Positions 20,724 through 30,325 of a DNA stretch of 64,000 nt are shown here, piece after piece. The DNA lies in contig JAJPJF010000124.1 in assembly GCA_021324415.1 (NCBI GenBank), positions 1 to 64,000 of the forward strand, written 5' to 3'. How positions within the stretch are numbered: the first letter of the stretch is position 1; each line of letters opens with the position of its first letter. The translations under genes and the position numbers were made by a program. Below the pieces are notes generated by a model. The model was not told the origin of the DNA. It saw only the letters and a list, made by a program, of their open reading frames with translations, and ran no database searches. This DNA comes from Nostocales cyanobacterium Centralia_MAG_434. GTDB taxonomy: Bacteria; Cyanobacteriota; Cyanobacteriia; Cyanobacteriales; Nostocaceae.

Positions 20724-21258
20724 GGTAAATTATTTGCTCAAAAGTTTGTTTTTCTCTAATAAGCTGCTTGTGTGGGCTGTTCACACAATTTTTAACAATA
20801 GCTATTTCACTGAGCATTAGCCCTTTACAGGGTAATAATAACGCCACTCAATCACCTTCTGAAATAGAAAAAGCCTGAACAAAGCGTTTTGAAGTTATGT
20901 ATGTTTGAGTGTGACGAGATTCTATTGTGCTCAGAGGTGCTCAACGTTCCAAACATTAAAGTTTTGGATAACCATACATACTAAGCCTAAACGCATGAAA
21001 TTTATACGTTGATGAATACATATGTTAAATAACTCATGACACACCTCATGAGAAAAAATCTTTTTGTCATAGGTGAATTAGAGCACTAAGTGTTAATGTT
21101 GTATGATTTAACTTCTCTTATCAAAGAGGAACCGAAAAACTACAGCAATAGCAAGGGTACTAAGTCGAGATATCTACTCCCATGGGAAAGTAAACCGCAA
21201 AATGTATGTAAATTTAGGTTATGTTCATTTGTGTGAGTTTTTTGGAGCAGTTTTGGGA
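20724..21258. other. Divergent dxs-rpiA spacer
   Basis: A 535-bp gap holding both promoters. A small hairpin (CTCATGAC/CACCTCATGAG region near 21034-21052) is visible, but no terminator, repeat array or RNA gene that I can name. The stretch 21120-21200 before rpiA is purine-rich with several GGAA/AGGAA runs. Confidence 0.4.
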
Positions 21259-21969
21259 ATGACCACAGCAGCAGATCCAGTGAAGTTGATGAAGCAAGAA
21301 GTTGGCAAAGCCGCAGCTTTTGAAGTCAGTTCGGGTTCGATTGTTGGGTTGGGAACAGGATCAACAACAGCATATGCCATTCAGTATTTAGGCGATCGCT
21401 TGAAATCCGGTGACCTTAAAGATATCGTTGGTGTTGCCACATCCTTTCAAGCGGAAGTGCTGGCAAAACAGTACGGTATTCCACTCACCACACTAGACGC
21501 TATTGACCACATTGATGTTGCTATTGATGGTGCGGATGAAGTTGATCCCCAAAAGAATTTGATCAAAGGTGGCGGTGCTGCCCATACTCGTGAAAAAGTG
21601 ATAGATTATCTAGCAAATCGCTTTATCGTAGTCGTAGACAGTGGCAAACTTGTTGATCGCCTAGGTTCTGTTTTTCCTGTACCTGTAGAAGTGATTCCAA
21701 TGGCAGTAGCCCCTGTAATTCAAGCAATTCAAAAACTTGGCGGTCAACCAGAACTGCGTATGGGTGTTAAAAAAGCAGGTCCAGTGATTACCGACCAAGG
21801 AAATATGGTTGTGGATGTAAAATTTGATAGAATCGACGATCCAGAAAACTTGGAAAAAGTACTTAATAATATTCCTGGCGTTTTGGAAAATGGAATATTT
21901 GTCAATTGTGCAGACTTAGTCTTGGTTGGCGAGGTTAAGGATGGTCAACCAGTAGTGCGCAAAATCTAG
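21259..21969 (+). CDS. rpiA: Ribose-5-phosphate isomerase A
   Basis: RpiA interconverts ribose 5-phosphate and ribulose 5-phosphate in the Calvin cycle and pentose phosphate pathway. Conserved blocks are [17 protein letters not shown] (phosphate loop), the catalytic [16 protein letters not shown] and [16 protein letters not shown]. The frame runs upstream to 21202, but the ATG at 21259 ([20 protein letters not shown]) gives 236 residues, close to the family length, and the 19 upstream residues are unlike the family. A hairpin terminator follows at 21991. Ribose 5-phosphate is also the substrate of Prs (3441). Confidence 0.96.
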   Translation: MTTAADPVKLMKQEVGKAAAFEVSSGSIVGLGTGSTTAYAIQYLGDRLKSGDLKDIVGVATSFQAEVLAKQYGIPLTTLDAIDHIDVAIDGADEVDPQKNLIKGGGAAHTREKVIDYLANRFIVVVDSGKLVDRLGSVFPVPVEVIPMAVAPVIQAIQKLGGQPELRMGVKKAGPVITDQGNMVVDVKFDRIDDPENLEKVLNNIPGVLENGIFVNCADLVLVGEVKDGQPVVRKI

Positions 21970-21990
21970 GAAAATCATTTGTGCTTGTCC

Positions 21991-22018
21991 TTTGTAAGCG
22001 ATATGTATCGCTTACAAA
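21991..22018. terminator. Terminator hairpin between rpiA and a small convergent gene
   Basis: TTTGTAAGCGATA (21991-22003) pairs perfectly with TATCGCTTACAAA (22006-22018) around a 2-bp centre. It lies 22 bp after the rpiA stop and between convergent genes, so it may work for both. Confidence 0.65.
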
Positions 22019-22045
22019 CAAAGGGCAATATCAACTCATCTTTAA

Positions 22046-22285
22046 CTAATCTTTTCTATAAGTACTATCTTTAAGATCTAATAACCACATCTTTTCTAGT
22101 GTGATAATTTGCCGACGAAGAACAGCACGACGATATTTTTTATAAGTAAACAGTCCTAGCAAGAGCAGAATGGGAAAAGACAAAATACCTAAGCCTATCA
22201 GGTTGTAAGTCTGAATGTCTATATCAGTACCAATATTGTTATGAGTAGCGTCGTTTGGTGATTGAGTGTTGAAGTAGTTTTGCAT
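22046..22285 (-). CDS. Small single-pass membrane protein of unknown function
   Basis: A 79-residue protein with no recognised family. The N-terminal 25 residues are polar, followed by one strong hydrophobic helix (LIGLGILSFPILLLLGLFTY) and a short basic cytoplasmic tail (KKYRRAVLRRQ). The frame opens at 22300, but a GGAG ribosome binding site lies six bases before the internal ATG at 22285 (MQNYFNTQSP), so I prefer that start. The good ribosome site and the clear topology suggest a real gene. Confidence 0.55.
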   Translation of the reverse strand: MQNYFNTQSPNDATHNNIGTDIDIQTYNLIGLGILSFPILLLLGLFTYKKYRRAVLRRQIITLEKMWLLDLKDSTYRKD

Positions 22286-22453
22286 TAATTTCTCCATCAA
22301 TTCTGTCGTCTTGTTAAAAAGACTTCATCGGCAACGTTTTACTTTACGCATATCACAGACTGTTTTCCGGGTTTATCTCACCATAAACTGCTAAATCTGA
22401 TTATTTTTCCCAATTTTGCCGCTTTTATCAGCCTGCTATTACAAACCAACCAA

Positions 22454-22482
22454 AACCCCGGTTTTTCCGCAAAACCGGGGTT
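22454..22482 (-). terminator. Rho-independent terminator downstream of the SagB-type gene
   Basis: AACCCCGGTTTT (22454-22465) pairs with AAAACCGGGGTT (22471-22482) around TCCGC. Read on the minus strand it is followed by a T-rich tail, so it fits as the terminator of the minus-strand gene that ends at 22590. The 9-bp repeat array lies between the gene and this hairpin. Confidence 0.7.
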
Positions 22483-22486
22483 CTTT

Positions 22487-22538
22487 CCTCCTTGTCCTCC
22501 TTGTCCTCCTTGTCCTCCTTGTCCTCCTTGTCCTCCTT
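22487..22538 (-). repeat. 9-bp tandem repeat array (CCTCCTTGT x5; AAGGAGGAC sense on minus)
   Basis: Five perfect copies plus a partial unit. On the minus strand, the coding sense of the gene that ends 52 bp away (22590), it reads ACAAGGAGG repeatedly. This is the same family as the arrays at 11711, 33600 and 45009. Confidence 0.9.
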
Positions 22539-22589
22539 CCCTTCCCCTGGCCTCCCTTCCAAACTATCGATTTGGTCAACCACGACAAC

Positions 22590-24122
22590 TCATCTAGGAC
22601 GACCCAAAGTAGTTATGTATAACACAGCCTCATCAGCAGGAATCCCGAGAACCTCATTGACTTGCTCATCAAAGAATCCACCAATACCACTCACCCCTAA
22701 ATTCAGGCGAATTGCTGCTAAATTGAGTCTTTGTCCTAAATGACCAGCATCCATATGCAAATAGCGGTAAACGCGATCGCCATACTGGGCAACTGCTGCT
22801 TTTAAATCGGCTGTATGGAACAGCACAGCTGCTGCATCGCGCCCCAAGTCTTGACCTAAGCACAGGAAATGTAACTCTCGACGGAAATTTTTGAATCTAA
22901 TTTGTCTCAATTCTTGTGCTTTAGGTGCATAGTAGTAACAACCAGCCTCCAGACCTTTGACTCCAGAAACAGCAATAAATGTTTCTATTAAATTCAAATC
23001 AAAATAATCGGTTGAATTATCCAAACCTTGGTCGATGTAATTTTGGGGCTGGTAAGTAAAGTCAAGTAAGGCTTTAAGTTCATCGAAGCTTAAGTCTTCA
23101 CCACTGTAAGCACGTGTAGAACGTCGCTTAAGGATGATTTGTTGTAGTCCTTCCAGCTTTGCTCCCCAGAAAATAGGTGAGGTTTGGGTGGAAATCTTTT
23201 GACAGAACGGAAAGTTATATTTATCTTCCACAGATTGTTCTTGTTGCACTGTCGGCAAATTAAGGTTGCCAGTCGTACCAGGCTTTATCTGTGTACATTT
23301 ATGGAAATATGTCAACAGTTCACCATCAGGAACATAAGGATAATCAACTTCAGTGGCAGAGGGTAAAGTTGTTCGTCCTGTGGGCACATTTTGTTGAATA
23401 TCCAGTAAGTCGGCTAAGGGGAGGACTGCGATTGCTCCTTCTTGCTGAGGGTCTATATATAGTAATTCATTGACCATCTCATCCACAAAACCACCAATTA
23501 AATGGGGACGATAATGAGTCATTGCCCCAGCTAGCTCAATATTGCCCAATAGGTGTCCCGTATCTAGAAAAATCCTTCGGTAAGCCCGATCTTCATAGCG
23601 CCATGCAGAACGATAGAAAACCGCAGTAATGATCAATGCTAATTGGGTACTCTCCAAAGCAGGATGACCAAGGCAAGATTCTTGCAGTTTCTGCCAAACA
23701 TCACTTTCCCAATAGTGCATCAGGGAATGAGTTCGACACTGGTAGTTGTATAAACCTGGTGGTAATAACGGCGTGCCAGAGGAAACCAAATATACTTCAG
23801 CAGGATACAAGCCACCAGCACTTGGTGCAGCTCTTAGATACACCGTACTTCCTAAAGAAGGCATTCTCGCCGTTAGCCCATAGCTACAAAGTAGTAGCCG
23901 CGATAACCTCTGCCACCATCGAAAGTCCTGGTGATCGGCTGTCGCCTCTGGCTGGTTTTGAATATAGGATTTGAGCTCAAAAGCAGAGCCAATTTTGTAC
24001 TCTTTGAACGGCACAGGTTGCTTAGACCAGTCTAACCCCTGACTTTTAGAGGCGAGTGTTTGAGGGTCATACTTAGTGCGTTCATGATAGTGCTGAGCAA
24101 TGGATTGGCGTAATTCTGGCAT
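22590..24122 (-). CDS. SagB/ThcOx-type dehydrogenase with two nitroreductase domains
   Basis: An FMN-dependent oxidoreductase of the nitroreductase superfamily, 510 residues. Two nitroreductase-like halves are visible. The N-terminal one (about residues 70-250) has SAGGLYPAEVYLVSSGTPLLPPGLYNYQ and the RIFLDTGHLLGNIELAG helix. The C-terminal one (about 325-510) opens with the FMN-binding KRRSTRAYSGEDLSFDEL and ends with YLHMDAGHLGQRLNLAAIRLNLGVSGIGGFFDEQVNEVLG. SagB relatives oxidise azolines in thiazole/oxazole peptide synthesis. No YcaO cyclodehydratase, precursor peptide or transporter is nearby, so the substrate is unknown. The doubling suggests an internal dimer with perhaps one working site. 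Confidence 0.88.
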   Translation of the reverse strand: MPELRQSIAQHYHERTKYDPQTLASKSQGLDWSKQPVPFKEYKIGSAFELKSYIQNQPEATADHQDFRWWQRLSRLLLCSYGLTARMPSLGSTVYLRAAPSAGGLYPAEVYLVSSGTPLLPPGLYNYQCRTHSLMHYWESDVWQKLQESCLGHPALESTQLALIITAVFYRSAWRYEDRAYRRIFLDTGHLLGNIELAGAMTHYRPHLIGGFVDEMVNELLYIDPQQEGAIAVLPLADLLDIQQNVPTGRTTLPSATEVDYPYVPDGELLTYFHKCTQIKPGTTGNLNLPTVQQEQSVEDKYNFPFCQKISTQTSPIFWGAKLEGLQQIILKRRSTRAYSGEDLSFDELKALLDFTYQPQNYIDQGLDNSTDYFDLNLIETFIAVSGVKGLEAGCYYYAPKAQELRQIRFKNFRRELHFLCLGQDLGRDAAAVLFHTADLKAAVAQYGDRVYRYLHMDAGHLGQRLNLAAIRLNLGVSGIGGFFDEQVNEVLGIPADEAVLYITTLGRPR

Positions 24123-24300
24123 ATGACTTTCAAGACGCTTCTGCTACTTATCTTGGCATCCCTGTGCTTCATGATTTCGTCTTAATTAACACAATCCTTA
24201 GAATCGTAGTCGTGTTCAAAGGTATCAATCTAGTGAAGGATTAACAATTTTCAGTCTATTTGATAGATAGATAATAACGTGGAAAACTTAAGTAAAAGAC

Positions 24301-25170
24301 ATGGAAACAACACAGCTAGGGAAAACGGGTGTTTTTGTGAGTGCAATTGGGCTTGGGGGTATGCCGATGTCATTGCGCGATCGCCCTCCAGAATCACAGT
24401 CCATCAATGTGATCCATCACGCTTTATCCTTGGGAGTGACATTCATTGACACTGCGGACTCTTACTGTCAAGATGAGTCAGACAAACATCATAACGAGCG
24501 CTTAATTCATAAAGCATTACAAAGCTACAATGGTGATGTCAGCCATGTCATCGTGGCAACTAAGGGCGGCTTGATGCGTCCAGGTGGTAATTGGACACGC
24601 AACGGCAACCCACAACATTTACGCGAGACCATTCGCACCAGCTTTGAAGCTTTAGGAGGCAATCAGCCGATTGATCTTTGGCAATACCATGCCCCAGATC
24701 CTAATTATACTATTGAAGAATCTCTAGCACCAGCACGAGAAGCAGTAGATGCAGGTTTGATTCGATTTGTAGGAGTTTCTAATTTTTCCGTTGCCCAAAT
24801 CAAGCAAGCGCGAGAGATAGTTAATATCGTCTCTGTACAAAATCAGTACAATCCTTGGAATCGGCAACCAGAGTTTGATGGCGTGCTGGAGTACTGTGAA
24901 AACGAGGGTTTAACATTTTTGCCTTGGAGTCCATTTGGTGGTAGTCGTCGTCATACCAACCTGGCAGAGATTCCAGTTATTGCCCAACTAGCTCAAGAAA
25001 AAGGTGTGTCAGTCTATTGTATTGTGCTGGCATGGTTGCGCTCTAAATCTCCGTCTATCTTGCCAATTCCTGGTGCAACCAAGACTTCCAGTATTGAAGA
25101 CTCAGTTCGTGCTGTGAATGTAAAATTAACAGCAGACGAAGTGCAAAAAATTGATCAGCAAACATCTTAA
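24301..25170 (+). CDS. Aldo/keto reductase
   Basis: A cytosolic NADPH-dependent reductase with the TIM-barrel fold, 289 residues. The catalytic tetrad can be placed: Asp and Tyr in TFIDTADSYC, Lys in VIVATKGG and His in LWQYHAPDP. The NADPH-binding C-terminal part has SPSILPIPGATKTSSIEDSV. The early GLGGMPMSLRDRP resembles the oxidoreductase branch related to YajO and plant pyridoxal reductases. The upstream gene is divergent. The substrate cannot be assigned. Confidence 0.92.
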   Translation: METTQLGKTGVFVSAIGLGGMPMSLRDRPPESQSINVIHHALSLGVTFIDTADSYCQDESDKHHNERLIHKALQSYNGDVSHVIVATKGGLMRPGGNWTRNGNPQHLRETIRTSFEALGGNQPIDLWQYHAPDPNYTIEESLAPAREAVDAGLIRFVGVSNFSVAQIKQAREIVNIVSVQNQYNPWNRQPEFDGVLEYCENEGLTFLPWSPFGGSRRHTNLAEIPVIAQLAQEKGVSVYCIVLAWLRSKSPSILPIPGATKTSSIEDSVRAVNVKLTADEVQKIDQQTS

Positions 25171-25177
25171 GTCAGAT

Positions 25178-26275
25178 TTAACTGAGCTTTTGACAAGGGT
25201 AAATATCTCTAATATTGGAATTGAAAAACTTGCCATGTGATTTAGCATTCATTAAGTCTGCATAAACCGTGGCAGGAACATCTTGATATTGGTAAATTTC
25301 TCCCCTTTGAAACTCAATTTCTAGCACTTGGTTTGAAGAGTCATATCCTATACTTACTAAGTAATCAGACTCAACTGGAATTCGTTTGTAAACTGAATTT
25401 TGAAATAATATCTCTCTAGCTTCTTGAATTGCTTCCGGTTGACTTGGTAAACCAAGAAACTTCTCAGCATAATCGAGAAATTGGTCGCTATGATACATAT
25501 AAAATTGAAAGTTGTCTCCTCCCACTTCAGACAACATTTCTTGAATTAAATCAGGTCTGGGTTCAAAGATTTCTCCGTCATACTTTAACCACCAATCTTC
25601 TTTACTATCATCTGTGACAAATATGATTGGTCTTTGCTGAACTCTTGCATAATCAATCAATTGAAACCAGAGGACAACATCTCCATATTTTCTAGGAACA
25701 GGCTTATTATCGTCTTTGTACCCAGGTGGTCTTCTATAACTGAAACGCTTTTCAGCTTTTTGGTAAATATTTTCTAGTTCATCTTCAGTGTAAGGTAAAC
25801 CAACTTTTCCCTCTAACAAATCAGATAACTCTTCTCTAAGTTCATCATGCTCAAAATAATTAGGATGATTTATCTGAGCCATCTTGATTTGAAATTTTAC
25901 TTCTTCTATTGTTTTTTCAATATCTAGTATAATTTGCTGAGTATTGATAAATGGGTGTTGTTTATACTCTTGCAAAATATCCGTCTTTAATTCTTGAAAT
26001 CTTTTATTTAAAACTCTCTCAAGATATTCATATGCTTTTAAATATTTTGCTATAACAATTGTCCGATTTTTTTGATATTCATAACCCACTTGATGAGGTA
26101 TCCAAATTCGCTCCTTCAGCCGATTCAGAATGTCAAAAAACCTCCCTCGCGTTTCTGGAGTGTAATAATATATATGTAGCAAAACATTCGTATCAAAAGA
26201 AAAAACACAATTTTTCCAGATTTCTGCTAATTCTTCCGATGTTGGTCTATAATATCCACGAAATAAATTTCGCAT
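25178..26275 (-). CDS. PIN-like (DUF4935/PIN_8) domain fused to a KTSC domain
   Basis: A 365-residue protein of two parts. Residues 1 to about 240 form a PIN_8-type nuclease fold: YYRPTSEELAEIWKNCVFSFDTNVLL with the first acidic residue in SFDTNVLL, acidic/Tyr-rich helices in the middle, and KYGDVVLWFQLIDYA plus PIIFVTDDSKEDWWLKYDGE with the later acidic cluster. The key Asp residues seem present, so RNase activity is possible. Residues about 295-365 form a KTSC domain (VSIGYDSSNQVLEIEF, GEIYQYQDVPATVYADLM, SHGKFFNSNIRDIY), a module often linked to RNA-associated proteins. Base composition is more AT-rich than its neighbours, which hints at transfer. PIN_8 proteins often occur in defence islands, but no other defence gene is adjacent. 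No antitoxin is evident. Confidence 0.82.
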   Translation of the reverse strand: MRNLFRGYYRPTSEELAEIWKNCVFSFDTNVLLHIYYYTPETRGRFFDILNRLKERIWIPHQVGYEYQKNRTIVIAKYLKAYEYLERVLNKRFQELKTDILQEYKQHPFINTQQIILDIEKTIEEVKFQIKMAQINHPNYFEHDELREELSDLLEGKVGLPYTEDELENIYQKAEKRFSYRRPPGYKDDNKPVPRKYGDVVLWFQLIDYARVQQRPIIFVTDDSKEDWWLKYDGEIFEPRPDLIQEMLSEVGGDNFQFYMYHSDQFLDYAEKFLGLPSQPEAIQEAREILFQNSVYKRIPVESDYLVSIGYDSSNQVLEIEFQRGEIYQYQDVPATVYADLMNAKSHGKFFNSNIRDIYPCQKLS

Positions 26276-26584
26276 ATCCAGTTCTTGAATTCACGCTTAT
26301 GGGAGCAGGGCTATGAACTAGTGTTAATTAATGATATAGCATACACATAGCAATCTAGTCAGGCAATTGCCATAAAACTCTCAGATTTACCGAAAGCAGT
26401 CAGTGACAACCTCTGCCAAGATGATTCTGGGCCATTCAGCAAAAAACGGTGGAGTAGTTGCATACTCTACCGTTTTTTTATTTGAGATTTGAGATATTGG
26501 ATTTAAAGCAAAAATAAAACCGCAGATAACGCAGATGATAGCTATTAAATTAGCGTCTATCAGCGTGCATCTGCGGTCCAAAAT
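26276..26584. other. Spacer between the PIN-KTSC gene and clpC
   Basis: The 309-bp gap holds the PIN gene promoter side, a terminator (26441-26478) and an imperfect inverted repeat (26519-26577) built from ACCGCAGATAACGCAGATGATAG and its near complement. Similar CCGCAGAT...GCAGATAA elements recur at about 49695-49720, so this is a dispersed intergenic repeat. Confidence 0.55.
26441..26478 (-). terminator. Rho-independent terminator downstream of clpC
   Basis: AAAAAACGGTGGAGTAG (26441-26457) pairs with the sequence at 26462-26478 with two mismatches. On the minus strand it ends in a run of T, as expected for the end of the clpC transcript, whose stop lies about 107 bp upstream. Confidence 0.75.
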
Positions 26585-29053
26585 CTATTCAACAACAGGA
26601 GTCAACAATTCCCGACGCTGTTCAGATCTAACAGTGATATTGCCACTGTCATCCACATCTACTATGGCTGTATCACCATCCTTAATGCGACCTGACAGAA
26701 TTTCTTCTGCAAGGCTGTCTTCTAACAAGCGCATAATCGCCCGGCGTAAAGGTCTTGCACCATAGCTAGGGCTGTAACCTTCTTTGATCAGGCGATCTTT
26801 GAAGCGATCGGTCACTTCTAAGGCAATGCCTTTTTCGGTTAAGCGACCAAAGACTTCCTTGAGCATGATGTCGGCAATTTGTGTCACCTCTTCCTTGCTC
26901 AGTTGACGGAAGACGATAATCTCATCGAGTCGATTGAGGAATTCTGGGCGGAAGTACTGCTTGAGTTCTTCGTTAACCAGTGACTTAATCCGGTTGTACT
27001 GTGACTCGCTAACATCGTCGGCAAATTCAAAGCCAATACCACCGCCACCTTTTTCAATCACCTTAGAACCGATATTGGAAGTCAAAATCAGTAGGGTGTT
27101 CTTGAAGTCTACGGTGCGACCTTTGGCATCTGTTAACCGACCGTCTTCCAAGATTTGCAGCAGCATGTTGAAAACATCTGGGTGTGCTTTTTCAATTTCG
27201 TCGAAAAGCACAACCGTGTAAGGACGACGCCGCACAGCTTCGGTCAATTGACCACCTTCGTTATAACCAACATAACCAGGAGGTGAACCAATCAGTTTAC
27301 TGACAGTGTGGCGTTCCATATATTCCGACATATCTAGGCGGATCATTGCTTCTTCAGAACCGAAGAAGTAAGAAGCCAAAGACTTAGCCAACTCAGTTTT
27401 ACCTACACCAGTAGGACCAGAGAAGACAAAGCTAGCGATAGGTCGGTTAGGATTCTTCAAGCCGACACGAGCGCGACGAATTGCCCGTGAAACTGCCTTC
27501 ACAGCATCTTCTTGACCAATAAGACGCTGATGCAAGGTGTCTTCCATGTGCAGCAGCTTTTCCGATTCAGATTCGGTAAGCTTGTTGACTGGTACACCAG
27601 TCCAGGAAGCGACAATGTGGGCAATGTCTTCTTCCGTCACCACAGGTTCGTCGCCTTCGCTACGACCAGTGTTGGACTTGCTTTGAGCAATGGCGCGAAT
27701 TTCTGCTTTGATTTCCATTTCGCGATCGCGCAATTCCCCAGCTCGGTCAAAGTCTTGAGAGCGAACTGCGTCATCTTTTTCCTTTAATATCTGACGTAGT
27801 TCTCTGTCTAACTCCTTCGCTGCAGGTGGCAGTTGAGAGTTAATCAAGCGTACCCGAGATCCGGCTTCATCTATCAAGTCGATAGCTTTATCCGGGAGGT
27901 AGCGATCGCTAATGTAGCGATCAGACAATTTTGCTGCTGCCACCAAAGCTTCATCAGAGATTTTCAGCTTATGGTGCTGCTCGTAGCGGTCTCGCAGACC
28001 GTACAATATTTCGATTGTCTCGTCTACTGACGGTTCACCCACCATCACTGGTTGGAAGCGTCTTTCTAGAGCCGCATCCCGCTCAATGTGTTTGCGGTAT
28101 TCATCTAGAGTGGTTGCGCCGATACATTGCAATTCACCTCGCGCTAATGCTGGCTTGAGGATATTGGCTGCATCAATTGCACCTTCTGCTGCACCTGCAC
28201 CAATTAGGGTGTGTACTTCGTCAATGACAAGAATTACATTCCCCGCCTGACGGATTTCATCCATAATTTTTTTCAGGCGTTCTTCAAATTCACCTCGGTA
28301 CTTGGTTCCTGCTACGAGCAAGCCAATATCCAGTGTGACTACGCGCTTATCTTCCAGGATGTCAGGCACATCTTTGTTAGCAATCCGCGTCGCCAGACCT
28401 TCGGCGATCGCCGTTTTACCAACCCCTGGTTCTCCAATTAACACTGGGTTATTTTTCGTACGGCGACCCAAAATCTGAATCACACGTTCGATTTCCTTAG
28501 CGCGCCCCACTACTGGATCGAGCTTTCCATCTGCTGCCATTTGGGTCAAGTTTGAGCCAAATTCATCCAATGTAGGGGTTTTATTGCCACGTGGTTGGCC
28601 GCCAGCGCTCACCTCAGCGGTTTCGCCCAGCATCCGAATCACTTGAGTTCTGACCTTAGACAGATCCACACCAAGATTTTCTAGCACTCTGGCTGCTACA
28701 CCTTCCCCTTCTCGGATTAGGCCCAACAGCAGATGCTCGGTGCCAATGTAATTGTGCCCCAGTTGGCGTGCTTCTTCCAAGGATAGTTCCAGAACTCGTT
28801 TTGCCCGTGGCGTAAACGGAATTTCCACGGCTACAAAACCTGAACCCCGGCCTATGATTTTTTCTACTTCAATCCGAGCGTCCTTAAGATTGACACCCAT
28901 AGACTTCAGTACCTTAGCCGCCACGCCAGTACCTTCTCCAATCAATCCGAGGAGGATCTGTTCAGTACCAACGAAATTATGACCCAGTCGGCGTGCTTCT
29001 TCCTGGGCTAGCATGATTACCTTAATGGCTTTTTCTGTGAAGCGTTCAAACAT
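26585..29053 (-). CDS. clpC: ATP-dependent Clp protease ATP-binding subunit ClpC
   Basis: ClpC is the AAA+ unfoldase that feeds proteins to the ClpP/ClpR protease; in cyanobacteria it is essential and related to chloroplast ClpC. It is full length at 822 residues. Two Clp_N repeats occupy residues 1-150 ([13 protein letters not shown] and [13 protein letters not shown]). The first AAA+ module has Walker A GEPGVGKT at 207-214 and [10 protein letters not shown]. The ClpC-specific UVR motif ([24 protein letters not shown]) lies in the middle, and the second AAA+ module starts with GPTGVGKTE. ClpP recognition would be through the loop after the second module. The start at 29053 gives the standard [29 protein letters not shown] hairpin (29101-29127) lies in the probable leader. 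Confidence 0.98.
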   Translation of the reverse strand: MFERFTEKAIKVIMLAQEEARRLGHNFVGTEQILLGLIGEGTGVAAKVLKSMGVNLKDARIEVEKIIGRGSGFVAVEIPFTPRAKRVLELSLEEARQLGHNYIGTEHLLLGLIREGEGVAARVLENLGVDLSKVRTQVIRMLGETAEVSAGGQPRGNKTPTLDEFGSNLTQMAADGKLDPVVGRAKEIERVIQILGRRTKNNPVLIGEPGVGKTAIAEGLATRIANKDVPDILEDKRVVTLDIGLLVAGTKYRGEFEERLKKIMDEIRQAGNVILVIDEVHTLIGAGAAEGAIDAANILKPALARGELQCIGATTLDEYRKHIERDAALERRFQPVMVGEPSVDETIEILYGLRDRYEQHHKLKISDEALVAAAKLSDRYISDRYLPDKAIDLIDEAGSRVRLINSQLPPAAKELDRELRQILKEKDDAVRSQDFDRAGELRDREMEIKAEIRAIAQSKSNTGRSEGDEPVVTEEDIAHIVASWTGVPVNKLTESESEKLLHMEDTLHQRLIGQEDAVKAVSRAIRRARVGLKNPNRPIASFVFSGPTGVGKTELAKSLASYFFGSEEAMIRLDMSEYMERHTVSKLIGSPPGYVGYNEGGQLTEAVRRRPYTVVLFDEIEKAHPDVFNMLLQILEDGRLTDAKGRTVDFKNTLLILTSNIGSKVIEKGGGGIGFEFADDVSESQYNRIKSLVNEELKQYFRPEFLNRLDEIIVFRQLSKEEVTQIADIMLKEVFGRLTEKGIALEVTDRFKDRLIKEGYSPSYGARPLRRAIMRLLEDSLAEEILSGRIKDGDTAIVDVDDSGNITVRSEQRRELLTPVVE

Positions 29054-29496
29054 ATGGCATTGATCCCATCACCTGCGTCGTGCCGGTACGCTGATTTTAG
29101 CACAGGCTACGATTTCGGACGCCTGTGTTAAGTACGGACATCCGACAAAATTGCACCTAAGCCAACGGATTAGCTACCACATAGTTATTATTTTTTTGCA
29201 GACAGTGTACTGAGGAGGCTGAGTTTTAAAGCATTTCCTGGACTTACCAAAAGCAACAGATTGTTGGATTTTACGGTTTTTTTAGTTCGTCCCAAGGGAT
29301 GATTTTTATCATTTATTTCAGTTCTTGTCAAGAAGTGTTCAAACATTTGCTGTAGGATATTACCTACTTCTCATAAAAATAAATAAACTTTTCTGTGAAA
29401 ATGATTTAATATTTTTATCTATAAAAAAATTGACATTCGTAGATTTGTGATAGACACGTGAAGATTTACGCAAGAATCATGTAAATTTTTGTGAAC
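29054..29496. other. clpC promoter/leader region
   Basis: A 443-bp AT-rich spacer between rimI (upstream, same strand) and clpC. It contains a 7-bp stem (29101-29107 with 29121-29127) about 50 bp before the clpC start. No CIRCE element (TTAGCACTC-N9-GAGTGCTAA) was seen. No other gene signal. Confidence 0.45.
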
Positions 29497-30093
29497 TTAA
29501 GCTAGCTCTCCTACACTTAAGGTGTCTCTTCCCGAAGTGGCTTGGTCAAGAACTAATTGCCAAGACGATAAACTCAAGCGATTTTTCACCATGGGGGATA
29601 AGTGGGCTAAAGCTTGTTGAAATTGAGGCTTTTGCAAATCTCCAAGCCACAGAATCAGTGCATCCTCACCATTATCTTGGTAATAACGCCGTCGTTGTCC
29701 AGCCGTCTTAAAGCCAAACTTTTGATATAGAGATATAGCTGCCAAATTAGAAGCTCGTACCTCGAGGGTAGCCCGCTCCAATCCTTTGGTAAAAGCAGTT
29801 TTTAGTAAAGAGTATAGTAAGGCTTGGCCCAGACCTTGGCGTTGATATTGGGGATGAACCGCCATAATTGTGATGTGTGCCTCATCCAAAATTGACCAAA
29901 AGCAACCCATCCCGAGTAATTGCAAGGGAAAAACAGGAGAAAATAACCCGATTAAATCACTGTTAGGGCTATCTAACTCTCGTTGGTACGCATCCAGCGT
30001 CCATAAACCCCCAAAACAAGCTTGATCCAATTCCAATATTGCACTTAGATCCTCGGCTGTCAGAGATTTGATTTGTAGTTGAAAAGCTTTCAT
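29497..30093 (-). CDS. rimI: Ribosomal protein alanine N-acetyltransferase (GNAT family)
   Basis: A GNAT acetyltransferase of the RimI type, which acetylates the N-terminal alanine of ribosomal protein S18 and perhaps other proteins. Of 198 residues, the core has LSAILELDQACFGGLWTLDAYQREL, the beta-strand LLGMGCFWSILDEAHITIMAVHPQYQRQGLGQALL with the acetyl-CoA loop QRQGLGQA, and LEVRASNLAAISLYQKFGFKTAGQRRRYY, typical of RimI. The C-terminal 40 residues extend beyond the standard 150-residue enzyme, as often seen in cyanobacteria. It precedes clpC on the same strand by 443 bp, so joint transcription is doubtful. Confidence 0.9.
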   Translation of the reverse strand: MKAFQLQIKSLTAEDLSAILELDQACFGGLWTLDAYQRELDSPNSDLIGLFSPVFPLQLLGMGCFWSILDEAHITIMAVHPQYQRQGLGQALLYSLLKTAFTKGLERATLEVRASNLAAISLYQKFGFKTAGQRRRYYQDNGEDALILWLGDLQKPQFQQALAHLSPMVKNRLSLSSWQLVLDQATSGRDTLSVGELA

Positions 30094-30114
30094 GGAATGT
30101 AGTGATTAAGAATT

Positions 30115-30240
30115 GCGTTATGGGGAGTGGGGCAAATGGCGTCATAGGGCATAGGGCATAGAATAGGGAGAGTGTATTTCCCCTTTTGCTCCTGGTGCTC
30201 CCTTGTCCTCCCACTCCCTACTCCCTACTCCCCATTCCAA
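30115..30240. repeat. Intergenic STRR-type repeats between rimI and lysA
   Basis: Several short direct repeats lie in the divergent rimI-lysA spacer: GGGGAGTGGGG, a doubled CATAGGG, and CTCCCTACTCCCTACTCCCC. The same GGGGAGT/ACTCCCC motifs occur at the window start and at 16404. Confidence 0.6.
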
Positions 30241-30325
30241 AACAAGAGCACGTTATTGGGTAAACTGGGAATCGGCGGTTTTACATCGTACACATAACTT
30301 TACGAAGGACAACTCTTAATAGATT

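Noticed and set aside
26387-26581. Minus-strand 64-codon frame downstream of clpC
   Set aside because: It runs through the clpC terminator and a dispersed CCGCAGAT repeat, so it is not a gene.
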